Assembly: GCA_944380295.1 (NCBI GenBank)
Contig: CALWHE010000012.1
Location: forward strand, 1 to 56,152
DNA: 56,152 nucleotides
DNA from: an uncultured Christensenellaceae bacterium
GTDB lineage: Bacteria; Bacillota; Clostridia; Christensenellales; UBA3700
Reading direction: 5' to 3'
Under the pieces are notes generated by a model. The model was not told where the DNA came from. It did no database searches and was given only the letters and a program-made list of their open reading frames with translations. Both the position numbers and the translations under genes were made by a program. Positions 27,383 to 36,131 of this stretch are shown one piece after another (position 1 is the stretch's first letter; each line of letters starts with the position of its first letter).

Positions 27383-27640
27383 TTAACGGTTGCCGGCGGT
27401 CTTGCGTTTTTCCGACATGGCGGTTTCGGGCGCGTTGATGCGCTTTGCGCTGAACCGGTTGTAGATCAGGTAGAACAGCGCCCAAAGTCCCGCAACGCCC
27501 ACTATGCCGTAAATGACTCTTGCGCCCACGTAAGACGTGGTGGAAAACATCCAGTTGACTATGTTAAAGTCGAAGATGCCCACGCTCAGCCAGTTTATCG
27601 AACCGATGATTACGAGTATAAGTGCGATAACGGTTATCAT
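27383..27640 (-). CDS. DUF378 membrane protein (YuzA-like)
   Basis: An 85-residue protein with two membrane segments and the DUF378 signature: VIALILVIIGSINWLSVGIF near the start and VYGIVGVAGLWALF-like sequence (VIYGIVGVAGLWALFYLI) in the second half. The function of the family is unknown. ATG 27640 follows GGAGG; in-frame codons farther upstream lack a ribosome site. It stands alone, convergent with rplL. Confidence 0.88.
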   Translation of the reverse strand: MITVIALILVIIGSINWLSVGIFDFNIVNWMFSTTSYVGARVIYGIVGVAGLWALFYLIYNRFSAKRINAPETAMSEKRKTAGNR

Positions 27641-27794
27641 ATGTCCCTCCTTGTTCAGTCTGCGCTTAGTGTGAGCAAAGGCGGAAAAGTTATGCATGCC
27701 ATCTGCTGGCAAAGCGGCGCGTATCCCCGACGCTGGAAAAGCGGCGCGTTTTGGCGCGCTCTCCCGCCGCCGCGCGCATATTGTGAGAATTTAC

Positions 27795-27823
27795 TTGTAA
27801 TATAACGCGCGATAATATATAAT
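27795..27823 (+). promoter_or_regulatory. Promoter giving a leaderless or nearly leaderless mRNA
   Basis: TTGTAA (27795-27800), 17-nt spacer, TATAAT (27818-27823). The start codon is at 27830, where transcription itself should begin. An overlapping alternative (TTTACT 27790, TAATAT 27813) also fits and would leave only about 5 nt. Confidence 0.65.
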
Positions 27824-27829
27824 AGAAAC

Positions 27830-28633
27830 ATGGCAAGCAGAGGGAAAAAGAAAAATCCCGCCGAGCGCTCCGATAAACGCGAGACTCTGGCGGCTGAACT
27901 CAAAGACAAATGGAGCGGCGGCTCGCGCGCCTTCATCGTGGCGCTCGTGTTGCTCACGGCGCTTTTATTGATATTGTCCATGCCGTTTGCCTGGAACGGC
28001 TTTGTGTCGCTTTCTCTGGACGGAGAGTTTTCCATGCAGGCGTCCGGACCGCTTTACGACATCATCACGAGCGGCGAGGGCGGAGATACGCAGACTTCGC
28101 AGCTGCAGATCGATCTGCCCGTCAACCCCTGGATGGCGGCGTTTGCGCCCACTTTCTGCGGCAACGGAGACACTTTCTTCATCGTGGAAGCGTTGCAGGG
28201 CATGCAGCTGGAATTCGACCGCAGCGCCGGTTATTTGGAAAACCCGCTGAAATTGGACGCGCAGACTTATTCCTCACTCACGGCGGCGTCAGCCGTGACT
28301 ATGACGGTTTGCATCCTGCTGCTTGTTGCCATGCTCGCGCTCATCGTGGTGAGCGTGCTCGCCATGACGGGCAGGGTCAAAGCCAGGGGCGCGTTCATCG
28401 CCGCGCTGGTGTTCACGGCGCTCACGGTGGTGCAGTTTATCCTGGGCATGGTGCTTTGCAGCGTTAAGGTGCCTTCCGATGAGGGAGAAGTGCGCTTCAC
28501 GCCCGGCGCGTTCATGTTTTTGGCGCCTGCCTTCGGCGCGGTCATATCCGCCGTGACGGGCGTGTGGGCAAAGCGCTGCGATAAAGACAGGGAACTTTAC
28601 TTGGAAATAAAAGCGGAGCTTGAAGAAAAATGA
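27830..28633 (+). CDS. Four-helix membrane protein, unknown function
   Basis: A 267-residue protein: a basic N-terminus, membrane segment about residues 35-52, an extracellular domain of about 90 residues, then three membrane segments (about 152-180, 187-210 and 227-248) and a short charged tail. No family recognised. There is no Shine-Dalgarno sequence before ATG 27830 and the promoter lies directly upstream, so translation may be leaderless. Its stop overlaps the next gene (ATGA), which is also a membrane protein, suggesting they act together. Confidence 0.75.
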   Translation: MASRGKKKNPAERSDKRETLAAELKDKWSGGSRAFIVALVLLTALLLILSMPFAWNGFVSLSLDGEFSMQASGPLYDIITSGEGGDTQTSQLQIDLPVNPWMAAFAPTFCGNGDTFFIVEALQGMQLEFDRSAGYLENPLKLDAQTYSSLTAASAVTMTVCILLLVAMLALIVVSVLAMTGRVKARGAFIAALVFTALTVVQFILGMVLCSVKVPSDEGEVRFTPGAFMFLAPAFGAVISAVTGVWAKRCDKDRELYLEIKAELEEK

Positions 28634-29505
28634 AGTGTCCCCAATGCGGAACGGAGATGAAAGAAGGGGAGAAAAAGTGCCCCGAATGCGGAGCCAAGCG
28701 CCCCGGTTATTTCAATTTCATCAAAAGGCGTCAGCTGCGTGAGCAGGAGACCGCCGAGATCCTGGAAAAATCTTATATCCGGCAGGAAGACGTGGCGGAG
28801 AGCGGCGTGTCCGCTCTGCGCGTGCTCTATCGCGGCACCGTCAAAGAAGAACTGACGCGCGTGAGCATAAAGCTGGCGATCAGCGTGCTTTTGATGGGCG
28901 CCTGCATCGCCGTGATAGCCATCAGACAGTATACGGAACTGATGGCGGATCTGGACACGGTGGGCACGGCGATCGTGCTTTTGGGCGCGTTTTTGCTGCT
29001 CTTCGGCAACGGCGCGGCGGCAGCCAACGCGGGATATTATCTCGCCCGTCTGAACGCGCTGAAAAAGCAGGGCATGGCGGTGTCCAAGATCAATTACGGG
29101 AAAAATCCCACCGCCGTTTATGCCGGCAACGTCTATGAAGTATCCGTGACGGACGCCTGCCCCAAGTGCGAACAGCCCACCGCCATGCACATAGAGCAGG
29201 TGCAGGACATGTTGGTGGCGGTGTGCAACGCGGACAGGAACCACCTTTTCAAACTGGAAAAAGCCGCCGTTTTCAACGCGGTGATGGAATACGAAAACAA
29301 GCGCAGCGGTTTGGCGTATACGCCCATAGAGCTGCCCGCGCAGCAGGCGGAACAGAACGCGGAGCAGGCGCCGCAGGAAGGTGAGGCGGAAAAAGGGCAA
29401 AGCCCGGCGGGCGCAGACGCGCAGAGCGGCGGCAAAACGGGCGCGGAGCCAAGCGGCGAAGACGCCGGTAAAGAGAGCGGCGCGGAAGAGGACGGCAACG
29501 CTTAA
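28630..29505 (+). CDS. Zinc-ribbon membrane protein, unknown function
   Basis: A 291-residue protein beginning with a double-CxxC zinc ribbon (MKCPQCGTEMKEGEKKCPEC). Two membrane segments follow at about 79-97 and 114-140, then a domain with another cysteine pair (ACPKCEQPTAMHIEQVQ), and a 60-residue low-complexity acidic Glu/Gly/Ala tail. Such zinc-ribbon/membrane proteins are common in Clostridia and lack assigned function. Translationally coupled to the upstream membrane protein by ATGA. Confidence 0.75.
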   Translation: MKCPQCGTEMKEGEKKCPECGAKRPGYFNFIKRRQLREQETAEILEKSYIRQEDVAESGVSALRVLYRGTVKEELTRVSIKLAISVLLMGACIAVIAIRQYTELMADLDTVGTAIVLLGAFLLLFGNGAAAANAGYYLARLNALKKQGMAVSKINYGKNPTAVYAGNVYEVSVTDACPKCEQPTAMHIEQVQDMLVAVCNADRNHLFKLEKAAVFNAVMEYENKRSGLAYTPIELPAQQAEQNAEQAPQEGEAEKGQSPAGADAQSGGKTGAEPSGEDAGKESGAEEDGNA

Positions 29506-29658
29506 AAAAGCAAGTTTTCGCACGTTATGGCGGCGGTAAAGGCGCGGGGCGCGTTTATCGCCGTTTTTCATTTGCGGCTTTGACAAAAGGCGCGGGAAAT
29601 TTTTTGCGGCGGAAGTCGATAAAAAGAGCGCCGCCGGGGCGCTCGTTTGATTTATGTC

Positions 29659-29687
29659 TTGAAAAATTCCGCGCGCGGATATATAAT
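29659..29687 (+). promoter_or_regulatory. Promoter for CoA-disulfide reductase gene
   Basis: TTGAAA (29659-29664), 17-nt spacer, TATAAT (29682-29687), 34 nt before the start. Confidence 0.8.
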
Positions 29688-29721
29688 ATAAACGGAAAAT
29701 ATTTTTATGCGGAGGTAAATC

Positions 29722-31356
29722 ATGAAAGTTGTGATAGTCGGCGGCGTTGCCGGAGGCGCAAGCTGCGCCACGCGTTTGCGCAGATTGGACGAGAGCGCGG
29801 AGATAATCATCTTCGAGCGCGGGGCGCACGTGTCCTATGCAAATTGCGGACTGCCTTATTTCATCGGCGGCGAGATAGAGAGGGAAGAGGACCTCACCGT
29901 GGCTTCGCCCGCCTTTTTGCGCCGCAGGTTCAACATCGACGTGCGCGTGCTTTCGGAAGTGGTCGCGGTAGACGCCGCGGCGCACACGGTCACCGTGCGC
30001 ACGCCGGAGAAGGAATATACGGAAAAATACGACAAGCTGGTGCTCGCGCCGGGCGCGGGAGCCAAAACGCTGGGATTGAGCGGAGAGGGCGTGTTCACCC
30101 TGCGCGACGTGCGCGATACGCTGGAACTGGACGCGTTCATCAGAGAAAACGGCGTGCAGAGCGCGCTGGTGGCGGGCGGCGGTTTTATCGGCGTGGAGAT
30201 AGCGGAAAACTTCGTGCGCCGCGGCTTGCAGGTGACGTTGGCGGAATTTGCGCCTCAGCTCATGCCGCCGCTGGACGCGGAGATGGCGCAGCTTGTCAAA
30301 GAGGAGCTGGAAAAGGGCGGCGTTACCGTGCGCACCTCCACGGGCGTGAAGAGCGTGCAAAAGACGGATGGCGGGGTGAAAGTCACGTTGACGGACGGGA
30401 GCAGTCTGACGACGGGCGTGGTGGTGCTCGCCATGGGCGTGGCGCCCGAGACAGCGCTTGCCAAAGCCGCGGGGCTTAAACTCACGGAGAGCGGCGGCAT
30501 TTGGACGGATGAAAACATGCGCACTTCCAACGCGGACATCTATGCGGCGGGCGACGCGATCGGCGTGATCGGACCGGACGGCGCGCCGGCGCTCATCCCC
30601 CTGGCGGGACCTGCCAACAGGCAGGGCAGGAGCGTGGCGGACAACATCGCCGGCGGCAGTTCGAGCAACGGAAAAAAGGTGCTCGGCGCCAGCGTGGTCA
30701 AGGTGTTCTCACTCACCTTTGCAAGTGTGGGCAGGAATGAAAAACAACTTCTTAGGGCGGGTGTGAAATATAAAAAAGCCTATTGTTTCCCGCTCACGCA
30801 CGCGGGATATTATCCCGGCGCTTCTCAGCTCACGCTCAAACTGCTCTTTGGTGAAAACGGCGAGATCTTCGGCGCGCAGGCGGCGGGCAGAGAGAACGTG
30901 GAAAAGCAGATAGACGTGATCTCCGTGCTGATGGCGTGCGGCGGCAGCGTGCACGATATGGCGCGCGCTGAACTTTGTTACGCGCCCCCTTACAATTCCG
31001 CAAAAAGCCCGGTGAACATGCTGGGATTTATCGCGGAAAACATTTTGAGCGGACTTTGCCCCACCGTTTACGTGGAAGATCTGAACAAAGAGAGCTTTGT
31101 TTTGGACGTGCGCACGCCGTCCGAATGCGCGCAGGGCGGCATACCCGGCGCGGTAAATATCCCGCTTGACGAGTTGCGGCAAAACCTTGACAAACTGCCC
31201 AAAGACAGGCGCATCGCGGTTTCCTGCGCGGTGGGACTGCGCGGTTATCTGGGCGTGCGCATCCTTCGTCAGCGCGGCTTTGACGCGGCAGATCTCTCGG
31301 GCGGATACCGCATGTATGCGCTGATGAACAGGGCGGGACTGCTCAAACAGGAGTGA
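29722..31356 (+). CDS. FAD-dependent CoA-disulfide/polysulfide reductase with rhodanese domain
   Basis: A 544-residue fusion. Residues 1 to about 445 form a pyridine nucleotide-disulfide oxidoreductase with FAD-binding VIVGGVAGGASCATRLRR, the single active-site cysteine C42 in SYANCGLPY (CoADR type), NAD(P)H-binding VAGGGFIGVEIAENF and the FAD-contact segment ADIYAAGDAIG. Residues about 450-544 are a rhodanese domain with active Cys502 in SCAVGLRGYLG. Characterised fusions of this type reduce CoA disulfide, CoA persulfide or polysulfide with NAD(P)H, so a role in thiol redox or sulfur handling is likely. GGAGG precedes ATG 29722. Monocistronic, with a terminator. Confidence 0.9.
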   Translation: MKVVIVGGVAGGASCATRLRRLDESAEIIIFERGAHVSYANCGLPYFIGGEIEREEDLTVASPAFLRRRFNIDVRVLSEVVAVDAAAHTVTVRTPEKEYTEKYDKLVLAPGAGAKTLGLSGEGVFTLRDVRDTLELDAFIRENGVQSALVAGGGFIGVEIAENFVRRGLQVTLAEFAPQLMPPLDAEMAQLVKEELEKGGVTVRTSTGVKSVQKTDGGVKVTLTDGSSLTTGVVVLAMGVAPETALAKAAGLKLTESGGIWTDENMRTSNADIYAAGDAIGVIGPDGAPALIPLAGPANRQGRSVADNIAGGSSSNGKKVLGASVVKVFSLTFASVGRNEKQLLRAGVKYKKAYCFPLTHAGYYPGASQLTLKLLFGENGEIFGAQAAGRENVEKQIDVISVLMACGGSVHDMARAELCYAPPYNSAKSPVNMLGFIAENILSGLCPTVYVEDLNKESFVLDVRTPSECAQGGIPGAVNIPLDELRQNLDKLPKDRRIAVSCAVGLRGYLGVRILRQRGFDAADLSGGYRMYALMNRAGLLKQE

Positions 31357-31390
31357 ATCGAAGCGCGTTTGCGGCGCCTGTGTTTGCGGA

Positions 31391-31420
31391 AAAACTCCGT
31401 CTTGCTTGGCGGAGTTTTTT
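31391..31420 (+). terminator. Terminator after CoADR-rhodanese gene
   Basis: AAAACTCCG and CGGAGTTTT (31391-31399, 31410-31418) with a 10-nt loop, followed by TT. Confidence 0.85.
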
Positions 31421-31491
31421 GCAAAAAAAAGTTTTTAATATGACACTCGTTTAGCATTAAGACGCGGTATGATGGCATAAAGGAGAGAGAA

Positions 31492-33429
31492 ATGGACGAG
31501 AAGTATTGGGATTTTTTGGATATTTTTGCACAAGTGCCCGTGGACTATAAAAAGGCGGAGGACATGCTGAAAGGCGGCATGGACATTAACGCCCATGAAG
31601 AAGACAAGGGCAAGGAAGCGGAAAATCTGCTTTCTGCCTGTATCACCGACTTCCGTTCGGATCCGACAAGCGGCGCCGAAGAAGGCGCGGCGGACGGAAC
31701 GGGACCGGTCGCGCAAATGACGGAGTGGTTTTTGCGCCACGGTTTTGACGCCGCGCGCCATAACGGTTTGGCGGGCGGACTGTGCGTTGCCGCGTTACAT
31801 TATGCGGGCACGGACGGAGAAGACAAATTGACGGCGGCAAAAATGTTGTTTGCGGCGGGTGCAAGCGCCACACAAACAGATCCGGACGGCGCAACTGCCG
31901 GGCAAACGCTGGAAACGCACGCTTCTTTTTATTGCATGGAAAGCGATCTGCATGAAGCCAATATCTGCGAGGCTCTGATAAGGGTTTGCAAGGCGGCGGA
32001 GAGCGGAGCGGACGGGAGCGGCATCCACGTTTACGCCGCGGCGCGCGGCAAAAAGCTGCAAGCCGTTTATATGAACGCGTGCGGCGAAATTTTCCCCGAT
32101 CGCGATTTGCGCCTGCGCAACTGCTTCAACACGAGCCTGTATCTGCATTTTGAAGACATATATCTGTGTATCAGCCGCGACTGCGATCTGATCTGTTACG
32201 ATAACATGCCCGAGCGCGTCAAGGACGTGTCCGAGCGCTTTGCGCCGCTCCTCGGCATGACGCTGACGGGGTTCGAATGGAAAGGCAGGCACATCATGCA
32301 CGGCAAAAAGTGGCGTTACACGCAAAACGCCTCAGAGCTGGTTTTTGACGGCGGCAGTCTGCGCGTGCAGAGCAACTTCGGAGAAACCTCGCCGGAAGAA
32401 GATTCTTCCTCCTATGTGCTCATAGTGCAGGAGAAAGAAGACGGCGAACGATCGGAGCCGGGCACGCTTTCGCAAAAGGAAAAACTGCTTGTGCACACCC
32501 TCACAAAAGCCGGCATGAAGCGTTCGGACGTGTTTGCGCTCTTTTCCGCATGCGGAGAAACGCGCATACGGGAAAAGCTGCTCTCTTACGCGCTCTTCAA
32601 AAAGCCGTGGCTCGACGAAACGGAGGCTTATGCCTATTGTTTGCATCTGCGCCGCACTCTGCTGGGTGAAGATTTCGAATATTATCCGCAGCTGATGTGG
32701 GTGGGGTATACCGGCAAACCGCGGGAAGACCTTGCCGAATATGTGGCTTACAACGTGTGCGCCGTGTGCGGCACGGAAGCGGACACCTTAACGGTTTGGA
32801 ACGAAAACGGCGAGCCTGTCCCGGTAGACGCCGCGGATACCGTTTTGCTCAAACCCGTCAAGACGCATTACGGGGGCGTGCGCGACGAAAACGGCAAGAT
32901 AACCATGATATGCGACGGTTTCAAAAGCGGTGAAGAGTTGGAGATAAAGGGCATTGCCGGGGGAGATTTTCTCTTCAAGGGCGGCAGGCGTTGTCCCGCG
33001 GTGGAGTGCTATCAGACGCAATATGTGCGGACAAGGCGAAGCGTGCCCAAGATAACTCATGAAGAAGCCATAGATATGCTCTGCCGCGCCTTTGAATGGG
33101 GAGAAACGGACAATTATCTGTTCAGTCGTATGAGCCGCGACGTGCGCTATATCTCCCGCGGAAAAGACATGGAGATCACGGGCAGAAAGCAGGTGTGCGA
33201 GTATATCCTCTCCGTGGCGCGCAAGTGCGTGTTCAACGGCACATATGTGGAAGCCGTGCCCGCCGTGACGGCGTTCGAGGACGACAAAGGGCACGGACAG
33301 GACGAAAAATTTGTCCTGCTCTCGTTCAGCCACGGCGCACGTGACGGAGTTTTCGTCAAAGAAGAAAAGGGGAAAATAGCCTGCATAGAAGTGTGCACGG
33401 AATATCCGGCGTTCGAGCCGCTCCGGTAA
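31492..33429 (+). CDS. Ankyrin-like multidomain protein, unknown function
   Basis: A 645-residue soluble protein without signal or membrane segments. Residues about 10-125 look like degenerate ankyrin repeats (YKKAEDMLKGGMDINAHEE; AAKMLFAAGASATQTDPDG). A middle part of about 300 residues is unfamiliar, with a cysteine pair (CAVCGTEADTLTVWNENGEP) that may bind metal. The last 120 residues (EEAIDMLCRAFEWGETDNY and onward) have the look of a SnoaL/NTF2-like fold. AGGAGAG precedes ATG 31492. I cannot assign a role; the composition resembles the small proteins of accessory regions rather than core enzymes. Confidence 0.7.
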   Translation: MDEKYWDFLDIFAQVPVDYKKAEDMLKGGMDINAHEEDKGKEAENLLSACITDFRSDPTSGAEEGAADGTGPVAQMTEWFLRHGFDAARHNGLAGGLCVAALHYAGTDGEDKLTAAKMLFAAGASATQTDPDGATAGQTLETHASFYCMESDLHEANICEALIRVCKAAESGADGSGIHVYAAARGKKLQAVYMNACGEIFPDRDLRLRNCFNTSLYLHFEDIYLCISRDCDLICYDNMPERVKDVSERFAPLLGMTLTGFEWKGRHIMHGKKWRYTQNASELVFDGGSLRVQSNFGETSPEEDSSSYVLIVQEKEDGERSEPGTLSQKEKLLVHTLTKAGMKRSDVFALFSACGETRIREKLLSYALFKKPWLDETEAYAYCLHLRRTLLGEDFEYYPQLMWVGYTGKPREDLAEYVAYNVCAVCGTEADTLTVWNENGEPVPVDAADTVLLKPVKTHYGGVRDENGKITMICDGFKSGEELEIKGIAGGDFLFKGGRRCPAVECYQTQYVRTRRSVPKITHEEAIDMLCRAFEWGETDNYLFSRMSRDVRYISRGKDMEITGRKQVCEYILSVARKCVFNGTYVEAVPAVTAFEDDKGHGQDEKFVLLSFSHGARDGVFVKEEKGKIACIEVCTEYPAFEPLR

Positions 33430-33496
33430 AGCGGCGGTTTGCCCGGGCGGAGAAGAAAAGGTTTATCGTAAAAAGCGGGGCAGGGGCGGAAAAACA

Positions 33497-33531
33497 GGCG
33501 AAAAGAGCGGCGAAGAACCGCTCTTTTCGCC
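33497..33531. terminator. Long hairpin terminator
   Basis: GGCGAAAAGAGCGG and its complement (33497-33510, 33518-33531) form a perfect 14-bp stem with a 7-nt loop, followed by GCTTTGTTT. It lies 68 nt after the ankyrin-like gene. The rest of 33430-33660 holds nothing else I can support. Confidence 0.7.
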
Positions 33532-33661
33532 GCTTTGTTTGCTCCGACGGGACGCGTGCAGACATGCGTGCGTTCCGCGGCATGAGCGGTAGGCGGCGCG
33601 GATATTTTTCGGGCTGAAAAGCCGCGCGCGGGCAATTTTTTTGCAGTCGGGCGCAAAACGC

Positions 33662-33690
33662 TTGCAATTATTTTTTCAAAGGTATATAAA
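33662..33690 (+). promoter_or_regulatory. Promoter with almost no leader before the permease gene
   Basis: TTGCAA (33662-33667), 17-nt spacer, TATAAA (33685-33690). ATG is at 33702, so the 5' leader would be about 4-6 nt and contains no ribosome site. Confidence 0.6.
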
Positions 33691-33701
33691 TATCTGCGGA
33701 T

Positions 33702-34856
33702 ATGGAAGAAAAGGAGAAAAAACTCTTCACGCCCAAGGCGAAATACATCATAAAAAGCATGATAAAAGGGCATATCGTGTTCATCATCGCCGCCATCGCC
33801 GCGGCGGTGACCTGCTTTTTCGTGCCTCCGGACAAGGGCTACGCGGAATACTTCGACCTGCAAACGCTCTCCTGCCTCTTCTGCACGCTCGCCGTGGTCA
33901 GCGCGCTCAAACGCCGCCGCTTTTTCGAGTGGCTGGCGGTGAAGATAGTCACCGCTTTCGGCAATATGCGCCGCGTCACTTTCGCCCTGGTCTTTGTCAC
34001 TTACTTCGGCTCCATGGTGATGGCAAACGACATGGCGTTGGTCACCTTTCTGCCGCTGGGCTGGTTCGTGCTCTCTTCCTGCGGCAAGACCAAGTGGACG
34101 GCGTTCATCTTTGTCATGCAAAACGTGGCTGCCAATCTGGGCGGCATGCTCACCCCCTTCGGCAATCCGCAAAACCTGTTTTTGTATTCATATTATTCCA
34201 TTCCGGCGGGCGAATTTTTCAAGATAATGGCGATCCCTTTTGCCGTGGCGTTCTTGCTCATCGCCGGCACCTGTTTCATCGTCAAGCCCGAACCCATAAA
34301 GCTGGAAACGGCGCCTCAGCCCGCGCCGCCGCTGTGGCGCACGCTCGTTTATTTTGCGCTCTTCGTGCTCTCGGTGCTGATCGTTTTCCGCGTTTTTCCT
34401 TACTGGATAGGGCTGATCGTGGTCACGGCGGCGCTGCTTGTTTTGGAACCCAAATGCTTTTTATTGGTGGATTACGGGCTGCTGCTCACCTTCTGCGCCT
34501 TTTTCATCTTTTCCGGCAACCTCTCGCGCATACCGGCGGTGCAGTCGGCGCTGGGGTCTTTGGTGGCGCTCTCTCCGCTGCTCATCGGCACGGCAAGCTG
34601 CCAGGTGATCAGCAACGTGCCTTCCGCCGTGCTGCTCTCCCGCTTCACTTCCGATTACCGCCATCTGCTCATCGCCGTGAACATAGGCGGCTTGGGCACG
34701 CCCGTGTCCTCGCTCGCCAGCCTGATAACCTTGGGCGAATACCGCAAGCGCTCCCACGGCAAAACGCTGCGTTATCTGGGGCTTTTTTCTCTGATAAACT
34801 TTTTTTATCTTGCCGTGCTCATCGGTTCGAGTTATCTCACCGATCTCATCTTTTGA
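33702..34856 (+). CDS. Ion-transporter superfamily permease (ArsB/NhaD/SLC13-like)
   Basis: A 384-residue inner-membrane protein with about 10-11 hydrophobic segments. The two pseudo-symmetric motif loops of the ion transporter superfamily are visible: NVAANLGGMLTPFGNPQNL in the first half and SNVPSAVLLSRF with NIGGLGTPVSSLASL in the second. Relatives move anions such as arsenite, citrate or dicarboxylates, or exchange Na+/H+; substrate cannot be read here. No Shine-Dalgarno precedes ATG 33702 and the promoter is directly upstream. A terminator follows the stop. Confidence 0.85.
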   Translation: MEEKEKKLFTPKAKYIIKSMIKGHIVFIIAAIAAAVTCFFVPPDKGYAEYFDLQTLSCLFCTLAVVSALKRRRFFEWLAVKIVTAFGNMRRVTFALVFVTYFGSMVMANDMALVTFLPLGWFVLSSCGKTKWTAFIFVMQNVAANLGGMLTPFGNPQNLFLYSYYSIPAGEFFKIMAIPFAVAFLLIAGTCFIVKPEPIKLETAPQPAPPLWRTLVYFALFVLSVLIVFRVFPYWIGLIVVTAALLVLEPKCFLLVDYGLLLTFCAFFIFSGNLSRIPAVQSALGSLVALSPLLIGTASCQVISNVPSAVLLSRFTSDYRHLLIAVNIGGLGTPVSSLASLITLGEYRKRSHGKTLRYLGLFSLINFFYLAVLIGSSYLTDLIF

Positions 34857-34864
34857 ATAAAAAA

Positions 34865-34887
34865 AACACCGGCTCGCCCGGTGTTTT
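34865..34887 (+). terminator. Terminator after permease
   Basis: AACACCGG and CCGGTGTT (34865-34872, 34878-34885) pair around CTCGC, flanked by A-run and TT; it can work in both directions between these convergent genes. Confidence 0.8.
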
Positions 34888-34910
34888 CCGCGTTTGAATA
34901 AAAACACGGC

Positions 34911-35351
34911 TCAACCGTTGTTTTTTCTGCGTTTTGCACGCCATTCGTCTATGGCGCGCAGTCTTTTCAGCCAGGTCATGACAACGCCCTCGTCCAGATA
35001 TTCCATGATCGCGCCGCGATAAAATATCTCGCCGCGGATCAGTCCCATCAGCAGGCAGAGCACGGTCTTGTCGTCCGCGCGGCTCACGTCCACCGCCTTC
35101 AAACCCTGACGGCTCCACTTCAAATGCCGTCTGCCCAGCACAACCCTGTATCGCCTCATCTCGTATTCCGGATGTTCTTTGGCAAAGGCATAGACCGCTT
35201 CTATCAGCTCTTCCACCACGGGACAATATTCCACATACGGCATTTCCAGGCGGTATATCTCGCCTTCGTCGTTGGTGCGGTCGCTCCGCCACCAGCCGTA
35301 ACAGCCTTCTTCTTCCAGTTTATCCAAGTATTGCGTGAGTGATTCAAACAT
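34911..35351 (-). CDS. DUF6508 family protein
   Basis: A 146-residue soluble protein matching my memory of the DUF6508 family: an N-terminal FESLTQYLDKLEEEGCYGW, the conserved LEMPYVEYCPVVEELIEAVY, then RYRVVLGRRHLKW and the C-terminal LLMGLIRGEIFYRGAIMEYL. Function unknown. The promoter on the minus strand is at 35385-35413, and the start region lacks a strong ribosome site. It is divergent from the P-loop protein gene, sharing a 162-bp promoter region. Confidence 0.8.
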   Translation of the reverse strand: MFESLTQYLDKLEEEGCYGWWRSDRTNDEGEIYRLEMPYVEYCPVVEELIEAVYAFAKEHPEYEMRRYRVVLGRRHLKWSRQGLKAVDVSRADDKTVLCLLMGLIRGEIFYRGAIMEYLDEGVVMTWLKRLRAIDEWRAKRRKNNG

Positions 35352-35384
35352 CGCCTGTCCGCCTTGTCCGCCGCTTTTTTATTT

Positions 35385-35413
35385 ATTATATCACAGCTCG
35401 ACGCATTTGTAAA
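35385..35413 (-). promoter_or_regulatory. Promoter for DUF6508 gene
   Basis: On the minus strand TTTACA (35413-35408), 17-nt spacer, TATAAT (35390-35385). Confidence 0.8.
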
Positions 35414-35456
35414 CGGTTGCAAGTCATGCGGCGGCAAAAGTCGGCTGCGCGCGGCT

Positions 35457-35485
35457 TTGCATAAATGATAAATTTGTGTTATAAT
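35457..35485 (+). promoter_or_regulatory. Promoter for P-loop protein gene
   Basis: TTGCAT (35457-35462), 17-nt spacer, TATAAT (35480-35485), divergent from the promoter at 35385-35413. Confidence 0.75.
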
Positions 35486-35513
35486 CAAAGCAACAAGGCA
35501 AAGGAGCCAAAGT

Positions 35514-36023
35514 ATGATACTTTACGCATTGCAGGCAAAAGACAACAGCGGCAAATCCACCGCGCTCAAAAAATTGGCGGCAAGTTTGCTTGGCGGCGGC
35601 GCGCGCATGCAATTTTGCGAACCCGCAACAAGCAGGAGCGCGCTTGTAGCGCAGATAGCGTCCGAACGCAGAACGCGCGCGGCGGGCGGAGCGGAAGAGG
35701 TGGCGGACGTGCTGCTCGTGTTGGACGCGGACGGAGTGAAAGTGGGTGTTGCCACGGACGGCGGCACGCCGGAGAAGACCGCGGAAGCGCTTGCCGCGTT
35801 TGAAGACGCCGGCTGCGAGGTGGCGTTCTGCGCCGTGCGCTCCAAGGGCGCGGTGCAGGCGATGCTGGAAAAATACGCGCGCAAAAACACCGTTTACCGG
35901 GTGGAAAAAGCGGTGCTGGAAAACGCGCAGGACTTCCCCGCGGCAAACAGGTATATGGACGAGTTGAACGATTGGCAGAGCGGGCAGCTGCTGCGCTTTT
36001 TGCGCGGCGATGCGGAAAAGTAA
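35514..36023 (+). CDS. Small P-loop NTPase-like protein, unknown function
   Basis: A 169-residue protein starting with a strand and a Walker A-like loop (YALQAKDNSGKSTALKKL). A hydrophobic strand ending in acidic residues (VADVLLVLDADGVKVGVATD) could serve as Walker B. The rest resembles a Rossmann-like alternation (CEVAFCAVRSKGAVQAML). No specific family recognised; it could be an orphan ATPase or nucleotide kinase relative. Good ribosome site AAAGGAG before ATG 35514, own promoter, no operon partner. Confidence 0.7.
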   Translation: MILYALQAKDNSGKSTALKKLAASLLGGGARMQFCEPATSRSALVAQIASERRTRAAGGAEEVADVLLVLDADGVKVGVATDGGTPEKTAEALAAFEDAGCEVAFCAVRSKGAVQAMLEKYARKNTVYRVEKAVLENAQDFPAANRYMDELNDWQSGQLLRFLRGDAEK

Positions 36024-36074
36024 GTCCGCGCCCGCGCTTTTATGCGGGATATGAGGGCTGTTTTATCAAGCCCA

Positions 36075-36103
36075 TTGACTTGTCCGCGCAAAAGTGATAT
36101 TCT
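36075..36103 (+). promoter_or_regulatory. Promoter for coiled-coil membrane protein
   Basis: TTGACT (36075-36080), 17-nt spacer, TATTCT (36098-36103), 28 nt before the start. Confidence 0.7.
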
Positions 36104-36131
36104 TTTATCAGAATAAAAAAAGAGGGAAATT

